NCBI GenBank assembly: GCA_014190675.1
Contig: BJGT01000008.1
Location: forward strand, 1-57,788
Source of the DNA: Comamonadaceae bacterium
GTDB taxonomy: Bacteria; Pseudomonadota; Gammaproteobacteria; Burkholderiales; Burkholderiaceae_C
Length of the DNA stretch: 57,788 bases
Direction: 5' to 3'
The notes beneath the pieces were generated by a model that was not told the DNA's origin, did not search any database, and was given only the letters and a program-made list of their open reading frames with translations. The position numbers and the translations under genes were made by a program. Of the stretch, positions 35,032 to 45,165 are shown piece by piece (position 1 is the stretch's first letter; every line of letters begins with the position of its first letter).

Positions 35032-35466
35032 ATGAATTTTCGACACCGAAACCGGGAAGAACCGGAAATCAACCTCATCCCGTTCATTGACGTGCTGCTG
35101 GTGGTTCTGATTTTTTTGATGCTGTCCACCACCTACAGCAAGTTCACTGAGCTTCAAATCATACTGCCCGTGGCTGATGCCGAGGCTGCCCGAGACCGCG
35201 CACGCGAAGTGCTGGTTGGGGTCAACTCGGACGGTGGGTACACGGTCAACAAGACACCGGTCGCCGGTCGCACTGTGGAAGCTTTGGCACGCGCCCTGTC
35301 CGTCAGCGCCGGCGCCGGATCTGACACTGTGCTGCTCATCAGTGCCGATGCCAGTGCGCGACACCAGGCGGTTGTCACCGTGATGGAGGCAGCCCGCAAG
35401 GCTGGGCTGACCCAAATTACCTTTGCCACCCAGGCCCCTGGCGCGGGTCAGAACCCAGGTCCTTGA
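35032..35466 (+). CDS. exbD: ExbD/TolR-family protein
   Basis: A 144-residue protein with one N-terminal membrane helix. The proton-carrying Asp is in [19 protein letters not shown], the family signature, and the periplasmic domain follows. It partners the ExbB-like protein just upstream. The position immediately before lpxK, with the lipid A/Kdo genes downstream, is common in betaproteobacteria and suggests an envelope role. Confidence 0.9.
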   Translation: MNFRHRNREEPEINLIPFIDVLLVVLIFLMLSTTYSKFTELQIILPVADAEAARDRAREVLVGVNSDGGYTVNKTPVAGRTVEALARALSVSAGAGSDTVLLISADASARHQAVVTVMEAARKAGLTQITFATQAPGAGQNPGP

Positions 35467-35470
35467 GCCG

Positions 35471-36517
35471 ATGACGGCTGCACCTTATATCGCCAGACTC
35501 TTGCATGCGCTGAGCCGCAGCTGGGAGCGGCGCGGCCCGCTGGCCTGGCTGCTGTGGCCGATCAGCCTGCTCTACTACGCCCTGCTGCAGGCCCGCAACG
35601 CCCTGTATCGATACGGCTGGCTGCCGACCCAGTCCTGTGCGGTGCCTCTGTTGGTGGTGGGCAATGTGTTTGCGGGGGGAGTTGGCAAAACACCGGTGGT
35701 GATGGCTCTGCTGGAGCACCTGCAACAGCGTGGCCTGCGCATTGGCGTCATTTCCCGCGGCTACGGCCGGCACAGCAGCGGCTGTGTCGAGGTCAATCAA
35801 GACAGTTGCCCGGCCGATGCGGGCGACGAACCCCTGCTCATACAGCGCCGCACTGGCGCCCCGGTGGTGGTCGCCGAACGCCGCAGCGAAGCCGTCGATT
35901 TGCTGCTCGCCAGGCACCCAGATACCGAGTTGATCATCTCCGACGACGGCCTGCAACACCGGGCTTTGCGGCATGACTATGCGTTGTGCGTGTTTGACAA
36001 CCGGGGCATTGGCAACGGCATGCTGCTGCCGGCCGGGCCCCTGCGTGAGCCCTGGCCGCGGCCAGTCGACCTGGTATTGCACACCGGTGACAGGCCGGCT
36101 TTTGGCGGCTTTCGTGCCCACCGGCAGCTTGCCGCTGTGGCGCTGCGGCAGGATGGCTCGGCGCTGGCGCTGAGCGACCTGGCGGCTAGAACCCAGCTCC
36201 CGCTGCTGGCCTTGGCGGCGATCGCCAAACCAGAAGAATTCTTCGGCATGTTGCGAGCCAGTGGCCTGGTCTTGGGCGCCACATTGGCGCTACCTGACCA
36301 CCATAATTTTGACCGCTGGAACGCCAATCAGTACCAGGGCTACACCATCATTTGCACAGAAAAAGACGCCAGCAAACTGTGGCCCTACCACCCGGACGCG
36401 CTGGCCGTGCCGCTGTTACTCGCCCTAGAGGCCGGCTGCCTGGCTGAAATTGACCGGTGGCTGGCGACTTGGTGGCCGGCAAAGATATCATCCACACATG
36501 GACACACGACTGCTTGA
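35471..36517 (+). CDS. lpxK: Tetraacyldisaccharide 4'-kinase
   Basis: A 348-residue inner-membrane kinase that phosphorylates the lipid A disaccharide at the 4' position. An N-terminal hydrophobic helix precedes a P-loop [15 protein letters not shown] (about 63-77). SRGYGR and [11 protein letters not shown] (with the catalytic Asp-Asp) and the late CTEKDASKL are LpxK hallmarks. The ATG at 35471 lies five bases after the exbD stop. The 3' end overlaps the Trm112-like gene by 20 bases, so translation is linked. Confidence 0.94.
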   Translation: MTAAPYIARLLHALSRSWERRGPLAWLLWPISLLYYALLQARNALYRYGWLPTQSCAVPLLVVGNVFAGGVGKTPVVMALLEHLQQRGLRIGVISRGYGRHSSGCVEVNQDSCPADAGDEPLLIQRRTGAPVVVAERRSEAVDLLLARHPDTELIISDDGLQHRALRHDYALCVFDNRGIGNGMLLPAGPLREPWPRPVDLVLHTGDRPAFGGFRAHRQLAAVALRQDGSALALSDLAARTQLPLLALAAIAKPEEFFGMLRASGLVLGATLALPDHHNFDRWNANQYQGYTIICTEKDASKLWPYHPDALAVPLLLALEAGCLAEIDRWLATWWPAKISSTHGHTTA

Positions 36518-36680
36518 ACTGCTGGTTTGCCCAGTCACCAAGGGCCCACTGAGCTACGACCGGGACCGTCAAGAATTGCTGTCGCGTAGCGCGCGACTCG
36601 CCTACCCGGTACGCGACGGCATTCCTGTCCTGCTTGAAACCGAGGCGCGAACCCTGAGCGACGAGGAACTCGGCCTGTGA
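36498..36680 (+). CDS. Trm112-like zinc-ribbon-type small protein (YcaR)
   Basis: A 60-residue UPF0434/Trm112 family protein, starting [21 protein letters not shown] and ending with the [15 protein letters not shown] block. Only one CP motif is present, as is usual for this bacterial group. The role is unproven; eukaryotic Trm112 activates methyltransferases. It sits between lpxK and kdsB, as in many Gram-negative genomes. It overlaps lpxK by 20 bases and kdsB by four. Confidence 0.9.
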   Translation: MDTRLLELLVCPVTKGPLSYDRDRQELLSRSARLAYPVRDGIPVLLETEARTLSDEELGL

Positions 36681-37453
36681 GCTTCACGGTGCTGATTCCG
36701 GCCAGACTAGCCTCTACGCGCCTGCCCAACAAACCCCTGGTCGACATTGGGGGGCTGCCCATGGTCGTGCGGGTGGCACGGCGGGTGCTGTCTGGCAACC
36801 CCGGCAGCTGGCAGCCGCGTGTGGTGGTAGCCGCTGACAGCACCGAAATAACCGAGGCCTGCGCCGCGCATGGGGTTGAGTCAGTTCTCACCCGCACCGA
36901 CCACCCGTCTGGCAGCGACCGGCTGGCCGAAGCCAGTGCCCTGCTGGGGCTTTCAGATGACGAGATCGTGGTCAATGTCCAGGGCGATGAACCGCTGATC
37001 GACCCGGCCCTGGTGAGTGCTGTTGCCAATTTGCTGGTGCGGCAACCACAAGCCAGCATGAGCACGGCAGCACACCCAATTGACAACGAGGCCGAGTACA
37101 ACAACCCCAACGTGGTCAAGGTGGTGTTGGATGCCAGCGCCATGGCGCTTTACTTCAGCCGCGCGCCCATACCGCACTGGCGGGATCAGCCCGCTGGCTC
37201 AGCTCGGTTCGACAGCCCGTCGTCTCTGAATCAGAGCCTGCATCACATTGGCATCTATGCCTACCGCAGCGGATTTTTGCGCCAGTTCCCAAATCTGCCG
37301 CAGGCGCCCATTGAAATCACCGAAGCCTTGGAGCAGTTACGGGCACTGTGGCACGGCTACCGGATTGCGGTTCATGTGGCCACCCAGGCCCCTGGGCCAG
37401 GGGTTGACACGCCAGAAGACCTGGCCCAGGTGCGTCAAATGTTCAGCACCTGA
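36677..37453 (+). CDS. kdsB: 3-deoxy-manno-octulosonate cytidylyltransferase
   Basis: A 258-residue enzyme that activates Kdo to CMP-Kdo for lipopolysaccharide core synthesis. The CTP-binding loop is [19 protein letters not shown]. The Mg site and sugar site are in [13 protein letters not shown] and in [13 protein letters not shown]. The start is GTG at 36677, overlapping the upstream stop (GTGA). It is the last gene of the xseA-divergent envelope set before adk. Confidence 0.95.
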   Translation: MSFTVLIPARLASTRLPNKPLVDIGGLPMVVRVARRVLSGNPGSWQPRVVVAADSTEITEACAAHGVESVLTRTDHPSGSDRLAEASALLGLSDDEIVVNVQGDEPLIDPALVSAVANLLVRQPQASMSTAAHPIDNEAEYNNPNVVKVVLDASAMALYFSRAPIPHWRDQPAGSARFDSPSSLNQSLHHIGIYAYRSGFLRQFPNLPQAPIEITEALEQLRALWHGYRIAVHVATQAPGPGVDTPEDLAQVRQMFST

Positions 37454-37536
37454 TGACCAACTGCGGGCCAGCCTCGCGGGTTGAGTGCATGCTATTCTTA
37501 AAGACTGCTGGGTTCACGGCAAGCCAAACGGCCTGA

Positions 37537-38217
<681 letters not shown>

Positions 38218-38226
38218 GGCTGCGGC

Positions 38227-39225
38227 TTACGCCAGCAAAGCCAGCATCAGCGCCACCCGCGCCTTGACCGCAGACAGGCCAGCCGAATCCGGCAAACGTT
38301 GCAAGGGCACCGGCAGCACCCGACCCATTGCGCAGCGAGTAGCCCGAACCACACGCACCCCATTGGCCTGTGCACGAAGAAGCGCTGCCTCAAGCGAATG
38401 ATGCAGGGAGCCATTGCCGGTACCAGCTACCACCAGGCCACGTACCGGGTCCGCAGTCTGTGCAGCTGGCGCCAACAGCGCATCCACCAGCGCGCCGCTG
38501 GCGCCCGCATAGTTCATCACAATCTCGACCCGAGGCCAGATCGCCCGGCCAGCCAGTTTGCCAAGCAAGTCATCATTCAGGCCACCGGACTCGAACACCG
38601 GCCAGTTTTTGACCTGCCTGAACCGACCCTCTTCCACATAGCCGCACGGGCCCGCCTCGCCCGAGGAAAAGGCATCAAGCCGATAGGTATGTGTTTTTTG
38701 TACATCGAGCGCGCCATGCACCACCCCGGCACACACCACCAAAACGCCGCAGGCACCCGCTGTCAGCGCAACAGCCACCGCATCGAGCAGGTTTTGGGGT
38801 CCATCGGGGGCTAAGGCGTTGGCCGGACGCATGGCGCAGGTCAGCACCACCGGCTTGGCCGCCAGCACAGCAGCGCTAAGCACCGACTGCAAAAAGTAGG
38901 CGGTTTCTTCCAACGTATCGGTACCGTGGGTGACCACAAGGCCACGCACATCAGGCTGCTGCAGATGGTGGCGGATGCGCAAGGCCAAGCGCTCCCAGAC
39001 TTCAAAGCTCATGTCCTTGCTGTCAATCTGCGCCACCTGCTCGGGCACCGGCAAGATACCGTCAAGCAAATCAGCCAAGCCCGGCACACTGCGCAACAAA
39101 TCGCCAACCGGAACCTGCGCTGCTGCATAGACCAGGTTGTCGGCCGTGCTCTGCGCCATGCCAGCGATGGTGCCACCGGTGCCCAGAATCGGCAACTTGC
39201 CACTATTTTTTTCAGTCTGCGCCAT
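38227..39225 (-). CDS. L-asparaginase (type I/II family)
   Basis: A 332-residue amidohydrolase converting asparagine to aspartate and ammonia. The first catalytic Thr lies in GTGGTIAG (Thr19) and the second in VVTHGTDTLEETAYF (about 97-111). MRPANALAPDGPQNL forms the flexible active-site region of the family. No signal peptide is visible, so a cytoplasmic enzyme is likely, although type II proteins share these motifs. It is convergent with adk (9 bases between stops) and divergent from lexA. Confidence 0.88.
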   Translation of the reverse strand: MAQTEKNSGKLPILGTGGTIAGMAQSTADNLVYAAAQVPVGDLLRSVPGLADLLDGILPVPEQVAQIDSKDMSFEVWERLALRIRHHLQQPDVRGLVVTHGTDTLEETAYFLQSVLSAAVLAAKPVVLTCAMRPANALAPDGPQNLLDAVAVALTAGACGVLVVCAGVVHGALDVQKTHTYRLDAFSSGEAGPCGYVEEGRFRQVKNWPVFESGGLNDDLLGKLAGRAIWPRVEIVMNYAGASGALVDALLAPAAQTADPVRGLVVAGTGNGSLHHSLEAALLRAQANGVRVVRATRCAMGRVLPVPLQRLPDSAGLSAVKARVALMLALLA

Positions 39226-39277
39226 TATTTTTCACTTTTTTAGGTATTTTTTCAGCATTCGCTTGCAAAGTTAGAAA

Positions 39278-39316
39278 AACTGGTTAAAAATACAGTTACT
39301 GGATATGAAAACAGTG
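39278..39316 (+). promoter_or_regulatory. Two overlapping LexA (SOS) boxes upstream of lexA
   Basis: Two sites fit CTG-N10-CAG: CTGGTTAAAAATACAG at 39280-39295 and CTGGATATGAAAACAG at 39299-39314. The 20-base boxes meet end to end and start 19 bases apart, placing two LexA dimers on nearly the same face of the DNA. The ATG of lexA is 43 bases further on. This is direct evidence of autoregulation. Confidence 0.88.
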
Positions 39317-39358
39317 TTTAGCCAAGCCCAGCAACGAACCATCACCTAAGGAATCGCC

Positions 39359-40033
39359 ATGCTTGACAGCCCCAAACTGACCGCCCGCCAACAACAAATC
39401 CTCGACCTCATCCAGCGCAACATAGCGCAAAGCGGCTCCCCTCCAACCCGCGCTGAAATCGCCACTGAGCTCGGCTTCAAGTCTGCCAATGCCGCCGAGG
39501 AGCATCTTCAAGCTCTGGCCCGCAAAGGCGTCATCGAGTTGGTCGGGGGCACCTCGCGCGGCATACGCCTGCGGGGCGAAGCCATGCGCTCTATCAATGC
39601 ATCGCGCAGCAAGCAATACCCTTCCCTGCTGGAAAGCCTGAGCCAATTTGCCCTGCCACTGGTCGGCCGGGTCGCTGCCGGCGCGCCCATTCTCGCGCAA
39701 GAGCATGTTGACAAAACCTACTACCTGGAAAGCAGTCTGTTTCAACACAAGCCAGACTATCTGCTCAAGGTGCGCGGTATGTCAATGCGCGACGCCGGCA
39801 TCATGGACGGCGATTTGTTGGCCGTCCAGGCCACCAAAGACGCAAAAAACGGCCAAATCGTGGTCGCCCGTCTCGGCGACGAGGTCACTGTCAAACGCTT
39901 TCGGCGCAACAAAGACCAAATCGAGTTGCACCCTGAAAACCCCGATTACCAAACCATTGTGGTTGAGCCAGGCGAAGCTTTTGAGATTGAAGGACTGGCC
40001 GTCGGCCTGATCCGCAACACCATGCTGATGTAA
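39359..40033 (+). CDS. lexA: SOS repressor LexA
   Basis: A 224-residue repressor-protease, somewhat longer than the E. coli protein. A winged-helix DNA-binding domain (about 1-72, recognition region [20 protein letters not shown]) is followed by the self-cleavage site Ala107-Gly108 (RVAAGAP). The catalytic dyad is Ser142 (GMSMRDAGI) and Lys179 (EVTVKRF), 37 residues apart as in other LexA proteins. Two SOS boxes precede it. The unknown gene at 40054 follows after 20 bases and is probably co-expressed. Confidence 0.96.
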   Translation: MLDSPKLTARQQQILDLIQRNIAQSGSPPTRAEIATELGFKSANAAEEHLQALARKGVIELVGGTSRGIRLRGEAMRSINASRSKQYPSLLESLSQFALPLVGRVAAGAPILAQEHVDKTYYLESSLFQHKPDYLLKVRGMSMRDAGIMDGDLLAVQATKDAKNGQIVVARLGDEVTVKRFRRNKDQIELHPENPDYQTIVVEPGEAFEIEGLAVGLIRNTMLM

Positions 40034-40053
40034 TCAGCGCACAGGACCACACC

Positions 40054-40392
40054 ATGAGCATTGCACTCTTCGCGATTTCAGACTTCGTATCGCCATTGGC
40101 CGGCCTTGCCCGCTGGATGTTGCCAAACACCCAAAAGTCACCCCTGCTGGCGCGCACGTTTAGCCCGCCAGGCGCTGCTACCCAAGAAGCGCTCAGCCCA
40201 AAGACCAGCTTAAGCCAAGCGAGCAGCCCTAAACAGCAGCAGGGCATGCAGTCACGCTTGCTACGGGTCGAGCGCGTCTTGGAGTCAGGGCAGTCACCCG
40301 GCCAAGTTGGCCGCATGGTGATCTCCGGCCGCATGGCCGATGTCTGCGCCGAGCTCGACCGCCTAGCGAAAAGAGCCGCCGCTCTGCACTGA
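40054..40392 (+). CDS. Unknown protein downstream of lexA, probably SOS-induced
   Basis: A 112-residue protein I do not recognise. The N-terminus (MSIALFAISDFVSPLAGLARWML) is hydrophobic or amphipathic. A Ser/Pro/Gln-rich middle (about 25-65) looks disordered, and the C-terminal 45 residues are a compact helical-looking block with VGRMVISGRMADVCAELDRL. AGGA lies about ten bases before ATG. The gene follows lexA by 20 bases with no terminator, so the tandem LexA boxes should control it. In pseudomonads this slot holds the division inhibitor SulA, but no SulA motif is seen, so only the position is comparable. Confidence 0.7.
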   Translation: MSIALFAISDFVSPLAGLARWMLPNTQKSPLLARTFSPPGAATQEALSPKTSLSQASSPKQQQGMQSRLLRVERVLESGQSPGQVGRMVISGRMADVCAELDRLAKRAAALH

Positions 40393-40515
40393 TCGCCCAG
40401 GCCATTGGCCGTTGGCCAAGGGCCAAGGAGACCGGCCCAAGAACAGTCTTTGGGGTCCGAGTGGGTTCTTTGGGGTGCCGCTAGGTGCTTCTGCGTGCTG
40501 CCAACAGCAGAACCC

Positions 40516-41445
40516 TCAAGAAACCGTCTGGTAATACAAGTTTTGCGGGTGTTTGGCTTGAGCAAAGAAAAACCAACGCTCAGCGATCACGCCCGGGGCC
40601 TGCAGCAGGCAGGCCAGCAGCCAGGGCCAGGCCGATTGACTCTGCAAACCCCATATCAGCATCAGCGCGGGCAGCACAAAGGCCAGCAGAACAAAACCCC
40701 ACTTCATATTTTTCAGCAGCAAGCCACTGGCCCCGTGGAAAAATTCTCGGGTATTAAAAGCGCCAGCAGACATGCCCATAGACTTTTGCACCAAGCGCTC
40801 TGCCCTGATGCCTGTGGCCGATTGCAGGCTGGATTGATGCCGCAGTGCGGCGTTGCGCCGCAGTGTGAGGGCCCGGCAAACTCCCGCTGCCAGCGTCACC
40901 CGCAGCGCCCAGGGGCCGGCCAGTGCCAGCAGATCCGTTTGGCCGGTCGCAGTGGCCAAAGCGCAGCCTAGCACCAAGCCCGAAGACAGGCCGATCAACA
41001 AAAAATTGACAACGGTTAGCGGGTGCGACCACTCTTCAATAAAGCGAATGCATGCGTAAATCATGGCGGTGCAGAACCACAACACCAGCGCTCCGCACAG
41101 CACCAGGGCAGACAACCAGGCCGGCACCAGGCCGTTGCCATTGCGCAGCAAGAGCCACCACAGGGCGACCAAGCCGATAAAGGCGGGCAAGACAATCACC
41201 TCGCGCGACATCCAGGAGGTGCGCCACATCAGCACTGCCCGCCAGGCACGCATTTTGTGGCCCAGGTGCGAAAAGGACGCCACCAGGCCGGCCACCAGCA
41301 GTACCTCGCCCAAGCCAACTGCCAGCAACACAAAGCTGTGAGCCATGGGCACGCCTGCGAGCAGGGCAATGGCAAGCATCACCAACAAACCCTGGCCAGT
41401 ACCGGCCAGGGTGGTGAAAAACAGTATCGAAAAAGCGGGATGCAT
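40516..41445 (-). CDS. soeC: Membrane subunit of sulfite dehydrogenase (SoeC, DmsC/NrfD type)
   Basis: A 309-residue polytopic protein with about eight hydrophobic segments, of the DmsC anchor family. It starts MHPAFSILFFTTLAGTGQGL and contains SHLGHKMRAWRAVLMWRTSW, whose His and Arg residues are conserved in quinone-reactive DmsC proteins. It should anchor SoeAB to the cytoplasmic membrane and pass electrons to quinone. It is the last gene of the xsc-pta-soeABC operon, six bases after soeB. By sequence alone it could serve another DMSO-reductase-family enzyme; the xsc context argues for sulfite oxidation. Confidence 0.75.
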   Translation of the reverse strand: MHPAFSILFFTTLAGTGQGLLVMLAIALLAGVPMAHSFVLLAVGLGEVLLVAGLVASFSHLGHKMRAWRAVLMWRTSWMSREVIVLPAFIGLVALWWLLLRNGNGLVPAWLSALVLCGALVLWFCTAMIYACIRFIEEWSHPLTVVNFLLIGLSSGLVLGCALATATGQTDLLALAGPWALRVTLAAGVCRALTLRRNAALRHQSSLQSATGIRAERLVQKSMGMSAGAFNTREFFHGASGLLLKNMKWGFVLLAFVLPALMLIWGLQSQSAWPWLLACLLQAPGVIAERWFFFAQAKHPQNLYYQTVS

Positions 41446-41451
41446 GGTGCT

Positions 41452-42204
41452 TCAGCTCTCCCGTGCCGGCGTGACCCGCCGTGGCAAATACTGGTTGGCA
41501 GGCTGGGTCTCCCACTCTGGCATCAGCGCGTAGCCACCGCGTTCGCGAATGGCTTTGGAGACCTCGGAATCCGGGTCTTTCACGTCGCCAAACAAACGGG
41601 CACCGGTTGGGCAGGCCTTGACGCAGGCCGGCTTGCGGTCCTCCTTGGGCAGGTGCTCGTCGTAGATACGGTCCACGCACAGGGTGCACTTGGTCATCAC
41701 CTGGCGCTCTTCGTCAAGCTCGCGAGCGCCGTAGGGGCAGGCCCAGGCGCAGTACTTGCAGCCGATGCATTTGTCGTAGTCGACCAGCACAATGCCGTCT
41801 TCCTTGCGCTTGTAGCTCGCGCCAGTGGGGCACACCGGCACGCAGGGTGGGTCTTCGCAGTGCAGACAGCTCTTGGGGAAATGGATGGTGTCGGTGCCGG
41901 GGAAGGTACCGGCCTCGTAAGTCTGCACCCGGTTGAAAAAGGTGCCGGTGGGGTTGGCGCCGTAGGCGTTCAGGTCGGCCAGCGGGCCGGCACTGCCCGA
42001 GGTGTTCCACTGTTTGCACGAGGTGACGCAGGCATGGCAGCCCACACACACATTCAGGTCGATCACCAGCGCCAGTTGCTTGGCCAGGGTTTCGCCCGGC
42101 AGCGCGCGCACCGTGGGCGGCGGCGCGGGCGGCAGGGTGCACCCACCAGCCTGAGCATCAGCCACCAGGTTAGATTGCAGCAGATCTTTAAGCCAACGGA
42201 TCAT
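41452..42204 (-). CDS. soeB: Iron-sulfur subunit of sulfite dehydrogenase (SoeB)
   Basis: A 250-residue ferredoxin-like electron-transfer subunit for four [4Fe-4S] clusters. Cysteine groups are visible in CVGCHACVTSCKQWN, CLHCEDPPCVPVCPTGA, CIGCKYCAWACPYGA and, further on, CTLC with CVKACPTGA. It links the molybdopterin subunit to the membrane subunit. Its ATG overlaps the soeA stop by four bases (ATGA), consistent with fixed stoichiometry. No twin-arginine signal is seen, so the complex faces the cytoplasm, as in known SoeABC. Confidence 0.82.
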   Translation of the reverse strand: MIRWLKDLLQSNLVADAQAGGCTLPPAPPPTVRALPGETLAKQLALVIDLNVCVGCHACVTSCKQWNTSGSAGPLADLNAYGANPTGTFFNRVQTYEAGTFPGTDTIHFPKSCLHCEDPPCVPVCPTGASYKRKEDGIVLVDYDKCIGCKYCAWACPYGARELDEERQVMTKCTLCVDRIYDEHLPKEDRKPACVKACPTGARLFGDVKDPDSEVSKAIRERGGYALMPEWETQPANQYLPRRVTPARES

Positions 42205-45149
42205 GATTTTTTACGTCCTGCAAAGTAGGTGAGCACCTGGGCCGCCCGCCCCAGCACGCCGGGCGGTGACGACACTGCGGCGATCTGCGGAAACGATTCG
42301 GCGGCCTCGTCGGGCTCCGCCGGGCGGATGCGCACCCGCACGTCGTACCAGCCGGCCTGGCCGGTGATGGGGTCGGAGTTGCTGATGGTGGTGGCCCCGT
42401 GCGGCCCCTTGAAAGGCAGCTCTTCCGAGATCAAGTGGTTGAGCAAGAAGCCCTTGCGCGCCTCGTCGGCGCCGGGGGCCAGTTGCCAGGCGCCGTCGGC
42501 CTTGCCAATGGCGTTCCAGGTCCAGACCGTGCCCGGCTCCACCGCCTCGGAGTAGCGCAGCATGCAGCGCACCCGGCCCCACTGGCTCTCCACCCAGCAC
42601 CAACCGCCGTCGGCAATACCAGCAGCCTGGGCCGTCAGTGGGTTGACATGCAGGTAGTTGTGGCTGTGAATCTGGCGCAGCCAGGCGTTTTGCGAATCCC
42701 AAGAGTGGTACATGGCCATCGGCCGCTGGGTAATGGCATTGAGCGGGTAGGCCGCCAGGTCGGTGGCAGCCTCTTCAAGCGGCGGGTACCAAAAGGGAAG
42801 CGGGTCAAAGTAGGTGGCAATGCGCTCGCGCAATTCATCGGGCGGCTCCCGGCCACCACTCTTGCCCTGCGCCGCCAGGCGAAAGCTCTGCAGAGTGTCG
42901 GAGTACAGCGCCAGTTGAACCGGGTCGTTCTTTTGGCGCCAGCCCTTCTCCTTTGCAAAGTCCAGGTAAGCCTGGTTCCAGTTGCGCATGTAGTGCATGC
43001 TCTCTGGCATGTGGTACTGGAACACGCAGTTGTTGGCGGCGTAGGCCTCCCACTGCTTGGGATTGGGCTCGCCGCGCAGGTGTTCGTCACCATTTTTGCC
43101 ACGCCAACCCATCAAAAAGCCAATGCCGGGTTGTGGCTGGAAATTCACCACAAAATCCGGGTAGCCGGTGAACTTGGGCGTACCTTCTGCGGTGGTGAAG
43201 GCCGGGAATTTGAGGCGAGTAGCCAGCTCGATCAGCACCTCCTGGAACGGCCGGCACTGCCCTAGCGGCGCCACCACCGGCACCCGCACCGAATCCACCG
43301 GGCCGTCGAACTCGGATATCGGCCGGTCCAGCATGCCCATCACATCATGCCGCTCCAGGTAGGTGGTGTCTGGCAGCACCAGGTCGGCAAAGGCCACGGT
43401 CTCGCTCTGGAAAGCGTCACACACCACCAGGAACGGGATCACGTGCTCGCCAGTCTCGTCCTTGCGGTTGAGCATCTCACGCACCGCCATGGTGTTCATC
43501 GAGCTGTTCCAAGCCATGTTGGCCATGAAGATCAGCAGGGTGTCAATGCGGTAGGGGTCGCCCTTGGCGGCGTTGGTGATCACGTTGTGCATCAGGCCGT
43601 GCGCAGACAGCGGGTGCTCCCAGGAAAACGCGTGGTCGATGCGGATCGGCGTGCCGTCCGGGTTGATGGCCAACTCATCCGGGTGCGCCGGGAAACCCAA
43701 GGGCGCCGCGTTCAACGGGGTGTTGGGTTTGATCAACTCGGGCGCGTTGAAAGCCCGGTAATTGGGCACGATGTGGCGGGGGTACGGCGCCTTGTGCCTG
43801 AAGCCACCCGGCGCATCGATGGTGCCCAGCAGGCTCATCAGCACCGCCAGCGCCCGCACGGTCTGAAAGCCGTTGGAGTGGGCTGCGAGGCCGCGCATGG
43901 CATGAAAGGCCAGCGGCCGCGCCTGGGTGCTGGGGTGTACTTTGCCCCAGGCGTCGGTCCAGGGTATCGGCAGCTCAAAGGCCTGCTTCAAGGCTGCGTC
44001 GCCCATCTCGCGCGCCAACCGGCGGATACGCGCGGCGTCGATGCCGGTGATGGCCGCCGCCCACTCGGGCGTGCAGGGTGCCGCCCGCTCGCGCAGCAAC
44101 TGGAACGAGGGCGCCACCCGGGTACCGTCGGCCAGCGTGTAGTGGCCTTCCAGGGCCGGGTCGCAACCGTCGGCAATGCCCTCGGGGTAGGCGTTTTTGG
44201 CGCTGCCGCTGGGCAGGTCCCACACCAGCTTGTTGTGCGGGTTGCGGCCGTCGCCAGGGGCGCCCCGGGCCGGGTCGGGGTCAAAGGCAAACAGGCCCTC
44301 GCGCGGGCCGTCATCCAGCACCACCAGTTGCGGCGCGTTGGTGAAGCGCTTCAAAAAGGCGTGGTCGATCAGATCCTGCGCGATCAGCTCGTGCAGCAGC
44401 GCCATGAACAGCGCGCCGTCAGTGCCGGGCTTGATCGGAATCCACTCATCGGCAATGGCTGAGTAGCCGGTGCGCACCGGGTTGATGGAGATAAACCGGC
44501 CTCCCGAGCGCTTGAACTTGGAGAGCGCAATCTTCATCGGGTTGCTGTGGTGGTCTTCGGCGGTGCCTATCATCACAAAAAGCTTCGCTCGGTCCAGGTC
44601 GGGGCCGCCAAACTCCCAGAAGCTGCCGCCCACGGTGTAAATCATGCCGGCGGCCATGTTGACCGAGCAAAAGCCACCATGTGCCGCGTAATTGGGGGTG
44701 CCGAATTGGCGCGCAAACAGGCCGGTCAGGGCCTGCATCTGGTCGCGCCCGGTGAACATCGCAAATTTCTTCGGGTCAGTGGCGCGAATCTTGGCCAGCC
44801 GCTCGGTCAGCAGGCTCATGGCCTGGTCCCAGGAGATGGGGTCAAACTCGCCGGCGCCGCGCTCGCTGCCCGGTCGGCGCATCAGCGGCTGCGTCAGACG
44901 CGCTGGCGACACCTGCTTCATGATGCCCGAGGCGCCTTTGGCGCAAATCACACCCTGGTTCAGCGGGTGCGCTGGGTTGCCGTCGATGTAGCGCACCTCG
45001 GGCCCGTTCTCGCCTTTAGCCAAGTGCACCCGGATGCCGCAGCGGCAGGCGCACATGTAGCAGGTGGTGCACTTGACTTCGGTCTGGTCGGTCGGCGTGG
45101 GTGCAGCCAGCGGGTCATGAAGCGGCTCGGGGGAGAGGAATTTGAACAC
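42201..45149 (-). CDS. soeA: Molybdopterin subunit of sulfite dehydrogenase (quinone) (SoeA)
   Basis: A 982-residue molybdoenzyme of the DMSO-reductase family. The N-terminal [4Fe-4S] motif uses Cys30, Cys33, Cys37 and Cys69 (CTTCYMCACRCGI ... GVICAKG). A cysteine at 161 in GGFCSVNMAAG is the likely molybdenum ligand, and the C-terminal molydopterin-binding domain follows from about residue 790. No Tat signal is present, so the active site is cytoplasmic. In Allochromatium and Ruegeria SoeABC oxidises sulfite to sulfate. Here the gene lies 16 bases after pta and just after xsc, whose product is sulfite. Start GTG at 45149 with AAGGAGA upstream. Other DMSO-reductase functions cannot be excluded by sequence alone. 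Confidence 0.8.
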   Translation of the reverse strand: MFKFLSPEPLHDPLAAPTPTDQTEVKCTTCYMCACRCGIRVHLAKGENGPEVRYIDGNPAHPLNQGVICAKGASGIMKQVSPARLTQPLMRRPGSERGAGEFDPISWDQAMSLLTERLAKIRATDPKKFAMFTGRDQMQALTGLFARQFGTPNYAAHGGFCSVNMAAGMIYTVGGSFWEFGGPDLDRAKLFVMIGTAEDHHSNPMKIALSKFKRSGGRFISINPVRTGYSAIADEWIPIKPGTDGALFMALLHELIAQDLIDHAFLKRFTNAPQLVVLDDGPREGLFAFDPDPARGAPGDGRNPHNKLVWDLPSGSAKNAYPEGIADGCDPALEGHYTLADGTRVAPSFQLLRERAAPCTPEWAAAITGIDAARIRRLAREMGDAALKQAFELPIPWTDAWGKVHPSTQARPLAFHAMRGLAAHSNGFQTVRALAVLMSLLGTIDAPGGFRHKAPYPRHIVPNYRAFNAPELIKPNTPLNAAPLGFPAHPDELAINPDGTPIRIDHAFSWEHPLSAHGLMHNVITNAAKGDPYRIDTLLIFMANMAWNSSMNTMAVREMLNRKDETGEHVIPFLVVCDAFQSETVAFADLVLPDTTYLERHDVMGMLDRPISEFDGPVDSVRVPVVAPLGQCRPFQEVLIELATRLKFPAFTTAEGTPKFTGYPDFVVNFQPQPGIGFLMGWRGKNGDEHLRGEPNPKQWEAYAANNCVFQYHMPESMHYMRNWNQAYLDFAKEKGWRQKNDPVQLALYSDTLQSFRLAAQGKSGGREPPDELRERIATYFDPLPFWYPPLEEAATDLAAYPLNAITQRPMAMYHSWDSQNAWLRQIHSHNYLHVNPLTAQAAGIADGGWCWVESQWGRVRCMLRYSEAVEPGTVWTWNAIGKADGAWQLAPGADEARKGFLLNHLISEELPFKGPHGATTISNSDPITGQAGWYDVRVRIRPAEPDEAAESFPQIAAVSSPPGVLGRAAQVLTYFAGRKKS

Positions 45150-45165
45150 CGGGTCTCCTTGTGGT

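Noticed and set aside
40393-40515. Terminator between the SOS gene and soeC (GGCC-rich repeats, duplicated TTCTTTGGGGT)
   Set aside because: Several weak GGCCAA pairings compete, no T run follows, and the duplicated 11-mer has no clear meaning.
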